This document shows, in pieces, positions 4,966-6,523 of a DNA stretch of 6,523 nucleotides. Position numbers and translations under genes: made by a program. Position 1 is the stretch's first letter. Each line of letters begins with the position of its first letter. The notes under the pieces were generated by a model that saw nothing but the letters and a program-made list of their open reading frames with translations, ran no database searches and was not told the DNA's origin. This DNA is from an uncultured Erysipelotrichaceae bacterium (GTDB lineage: Bacteria; Bacillota_I; Bacilli_A; Erysipelotrichales; Coprobacillaceae): contig CALDMQ010000293.1 of assembly GCA_937917505.1 (NCBI GenBank), positions 1 through 6,523 of the forward strand. The letters run 5' to 3'.

Positions 4966-6288
4966 ATGATGTATAAACAAGTATCTAAAGAATTATTAGA
5001 TTTTCTTCAAAAATCTCCTACTGCATTTCATGCGGTAGAAACAATTGAAAATGAATTACAACAAAATGGTTATGAAAAATTATTGGAAGGACAAGTATGG
5101 CAAATTGCACCTGGTGGAAAATACTATGTAACGAGAAATAATACAAGTATTATTGCTTTTCATGTTGGAACGAAGTTAGAAAATTATAGTTTTAATGTTG
5201 CGGCTTCTCATAGTGATTATCCAACTTTCAAAATTAAAGAAAATGCGGAAATTGAAGTGAGAGGAAAATATACACAATTAAATACTGAAGGATATGGTGG
5301 TATGTTATGTGCACCATGGTTTGATAGACCTTTATCAATCGCAGGACGTGTTCTTGTCAAGGATGGTCAAAGTATTGTGACTAAACTTTTAAACATTGAT
5401 CGTGATTTGGTGTTGATTCCTAATGTTGCGATTCATATGAATAGAGGTGTGAATGATGGTTATGCATACAATAAACAAGTCGATATGTTGCCATTATTTG
5501 GTGGATCTGAAACTCAAAAAGGTGATTTTAAGAAACTGATTGCAAGCGAGTTAGGAGTTTGTGAAGAAGATATTTATGGAAGTGATTTGTATTTATATAG
5601 TCGTGTTGCTCCATCTATTTGGGGATTGCACGAAGAATATATTTCGGCTCCTCATTTAGATGATTTGCAATGTGGATTTACAACATTGAAAGGTTTCTTG
5701 AATGGGTATAACGATGAATCTATTAATGTTTATGCTTGCTTTGATAATGAAGAAGTTGGTTCTGGAACAAAACAAGGTGCAGCTTCTACATTCTTATATG
5801 ATGTATTAGTGAGAATTAATAAAGCTTTAGGTAAAGATGAAGAGGATTATTATCGTGCATTAGCTGGAAGTTTTATGTTAAGTGCTGATAATGCTCATGC
5901 GGTTCACCCAAATCATCCTGAATTAACTGATGTGAATAATTGTGTTTATATGAATGAAGGTGTGGTTATAAAATCACATGCTGGTCAAAAATATACAAGT
6001 GATGGAGTAAGTATAGCTATTTTTAAATCATTATGTGAAAAAGCGAATGTTCCTGTTCAATTCTTTGCTAATCGTTCTGATGTTGTTGGTGGAAGTACAT
6101 TAGGAAATATTGCAATGGCACAAGTATCAATGAATAGTGTTGACATTGGTTTACCGCAACTTGCTATGCATTCAAGTTATGAAACAGCAGGTATTAAGGA
6201 TACATATTATATGATTCAAGTGGTTACTGAATTCTTTAATTCACATATCAGTGAAATGGGTTCTCATGAATTAAAGGTTACAAAATAA
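4966..6288 (+). CDS. apeB: M18 family aminopeptidase (aspartyl-aminopeptidase type)
   Basis: This is a cytosolic dinuclear-zinc exopeptidase that removes N-terminal residues, typically acidic ones, from peptides. The 440 residues are close to the usual 430-470 for the family. All expected metal and catalytic residues can be placed: H82 in ASHSD (with D84), bridging D232 in APHLDDLQ, general base E262 and metal ligand E263 in FDNEEVGSGTKQGA, D308 in SADNAHAVHPNHPE, and H402 in QLAMHSSYE. The N-terminus has the family start LLDFLQKSPTAFHAVE (10-25), and FANRSDVVGGSTLG (367-380) is the conserved stretch preceding the last ligand. There is no signal peptide. Family members form large dodecamers, which limits them to short peptides. 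Placement after the permease and before an overlapping downstream gene suggests a peptide/amino-acid use unit, though its own promoter allows separate control. Family is certain; the symbol is by analogy and substrate preference is inferred. Confidence 0.95.
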   Translation: MMYKQVSKELLDFLQKSPTAFHAVETIENELQQNGYEKLLEGQVWQIAPGGKYYVTRNNTSIIAFHVGTKLENYSFNVAASHSDYPTFKIKENAEIEVRGKYTQLNTEGYGGMLCAPWFDRPLSIAGRVLVKDGQSIVTKLLNIDRDLVLIPNVAIHMNRGVNDGYAYNKQVDMLPLFGGSETQKGDFKKLIASELGVCEEDIYGSDLYLYSRVAPSIWGLHEEYISAPHLDDLQCGFTTLKGFLNGYNDESINVYACFDNEEVGSGTKQGAASTFLYDVLVRINKALGKDEEDYYRALAGSFMLSADNAHAVHPNHPELTDVNNCVYMNEGVVIKSHAGQKYTSDGVSIAIFKSLCEKANVPVQFFANRSDVVGGSTLGNIAMAQVSMNSVDIGLPQLAMHSSYETAGIKDTYYMIQVVTEFFNSHISEMGSHELKVTK

Positions 6289-6523
6289 TGAAGAGTAAAG
6301 AAAAATCATTTGACTTGTTTTATGAGAATGAAATGAAAGCAAAATCGTTAAATGAGGATTATGATAAAGTTTTCTTAGATATTGTCAATTATGTTTCAAG
6401 ACATCAAAAGGATATTACAAAAGCCAATATCTTGCTTTCATATGTTGTTGATCAAATGCTTGAACATCAAATGAATATTGGTGATGTAAATAAATTGATT
6501 GATAAAGGAATGAAAGAATATAT
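6288..6523 (+). CDS. Unrecognised small helical protein, N-terminal part (runs off window)
   Basis: An ATG at 6288-6290 shares its first base with the TAA stop of the aminopeptidase gene. The frame stays open for 78 codons to the window edge. AAAGG lies about 10 bases upstream inside the preceding gene, so translation is probably coupled to it. The product begins MKSKEKSFDLFYENEMKAKS, is Lys/Glu/Asp-rich, and looks all-helical with no signal peptide or membrane segment in the part seen. The stretch LNEDYDKVFLDIVNYV followed by helices ending QMNIGDVNKLIDKGMKEY recalls DUF1048-type proteins (L-x-x-DY-x-x-VF-x-x-I-x-x-Y, later G-x-x-V-x-x-x-x-G), but the match is by eye and weak. I give no function. 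Confidence 0.8.
   Translation, partial: MKSKEKSFDLFYENEMKAKSLNEDYDKVFLDIVNYVSRHQKDITKANILLSYVVDQMLEHQMNIGDVNKLIDKGMKEY

Overview
The window is AT-rich DNA with the standard genetic code (TGG for Trp, no in-frame TGA), strong AGGAGG-type ribosome binding sites and compact gene spacing. Codons end mostly in A or T. This fits a low-GC Bacillota; a gut Erysipelotrichia/Coprobacillaceae-type organism is my inference from protein style and base composition, not something the sequence proves.

Layout. Positions 1-318 hold the C-terminal end of ATP-dependent PEP carboxykinase (pckA, +). It converges on a Uup-like ABC-F ATPase on the minus strand (356-2089), and the two share a bidirectional hairpin terminator at 322-357. 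A short divergent region follows. The remaining genes are all on the plus strand: a restriction-endonuclease-like (Mrr_cat) protein with a hydrophobic N-terminus and a C-terminal winged-helix-like segment (2172-2828); a UPF0158-family protein (2865-3260) closed by an intrinsic terminator (3268-3299); an APC-superfamily amino-acid permease (3460-4887) behind an approximately 100-nt structured leader; an M18 aspartyl-type aminopeptidase (4966-6288) behind a 13-bp perfect palindrome that runs into an extended -10 promoter; and the first 78 codons of an unrecognised gene that overlaps the aminopeptidase stop codon by one base.

How they fit together. The permease and the aminopeptidase form a plausible amino-acid supply pair (uptake or exchange, and peptide trimming), each with its own regulated-looking upstream region. 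PckA is central carbon metabolism and the ABC-F protein is a ribosome-associated ATPase. The Mrr-like protein and the UPF0158 protein sit 36 bp apart and may be cotranscribed, though the second has its own extended -10 promoter. No mobile element, tRNA, rRNA, CRISPR array or stretch of more than 300 bases without a gene is present.

The points most worth a second look are the domain combination of the Mrr-like protein, the Glu-to-Asp change in the second Walker B motif of the ABC-F protein, the permease leader and the palindrome/promoter overlap. Two start codons differ from the longest open frame (2089 rather than 2095; GTG 2172 rather than ATG 2148).
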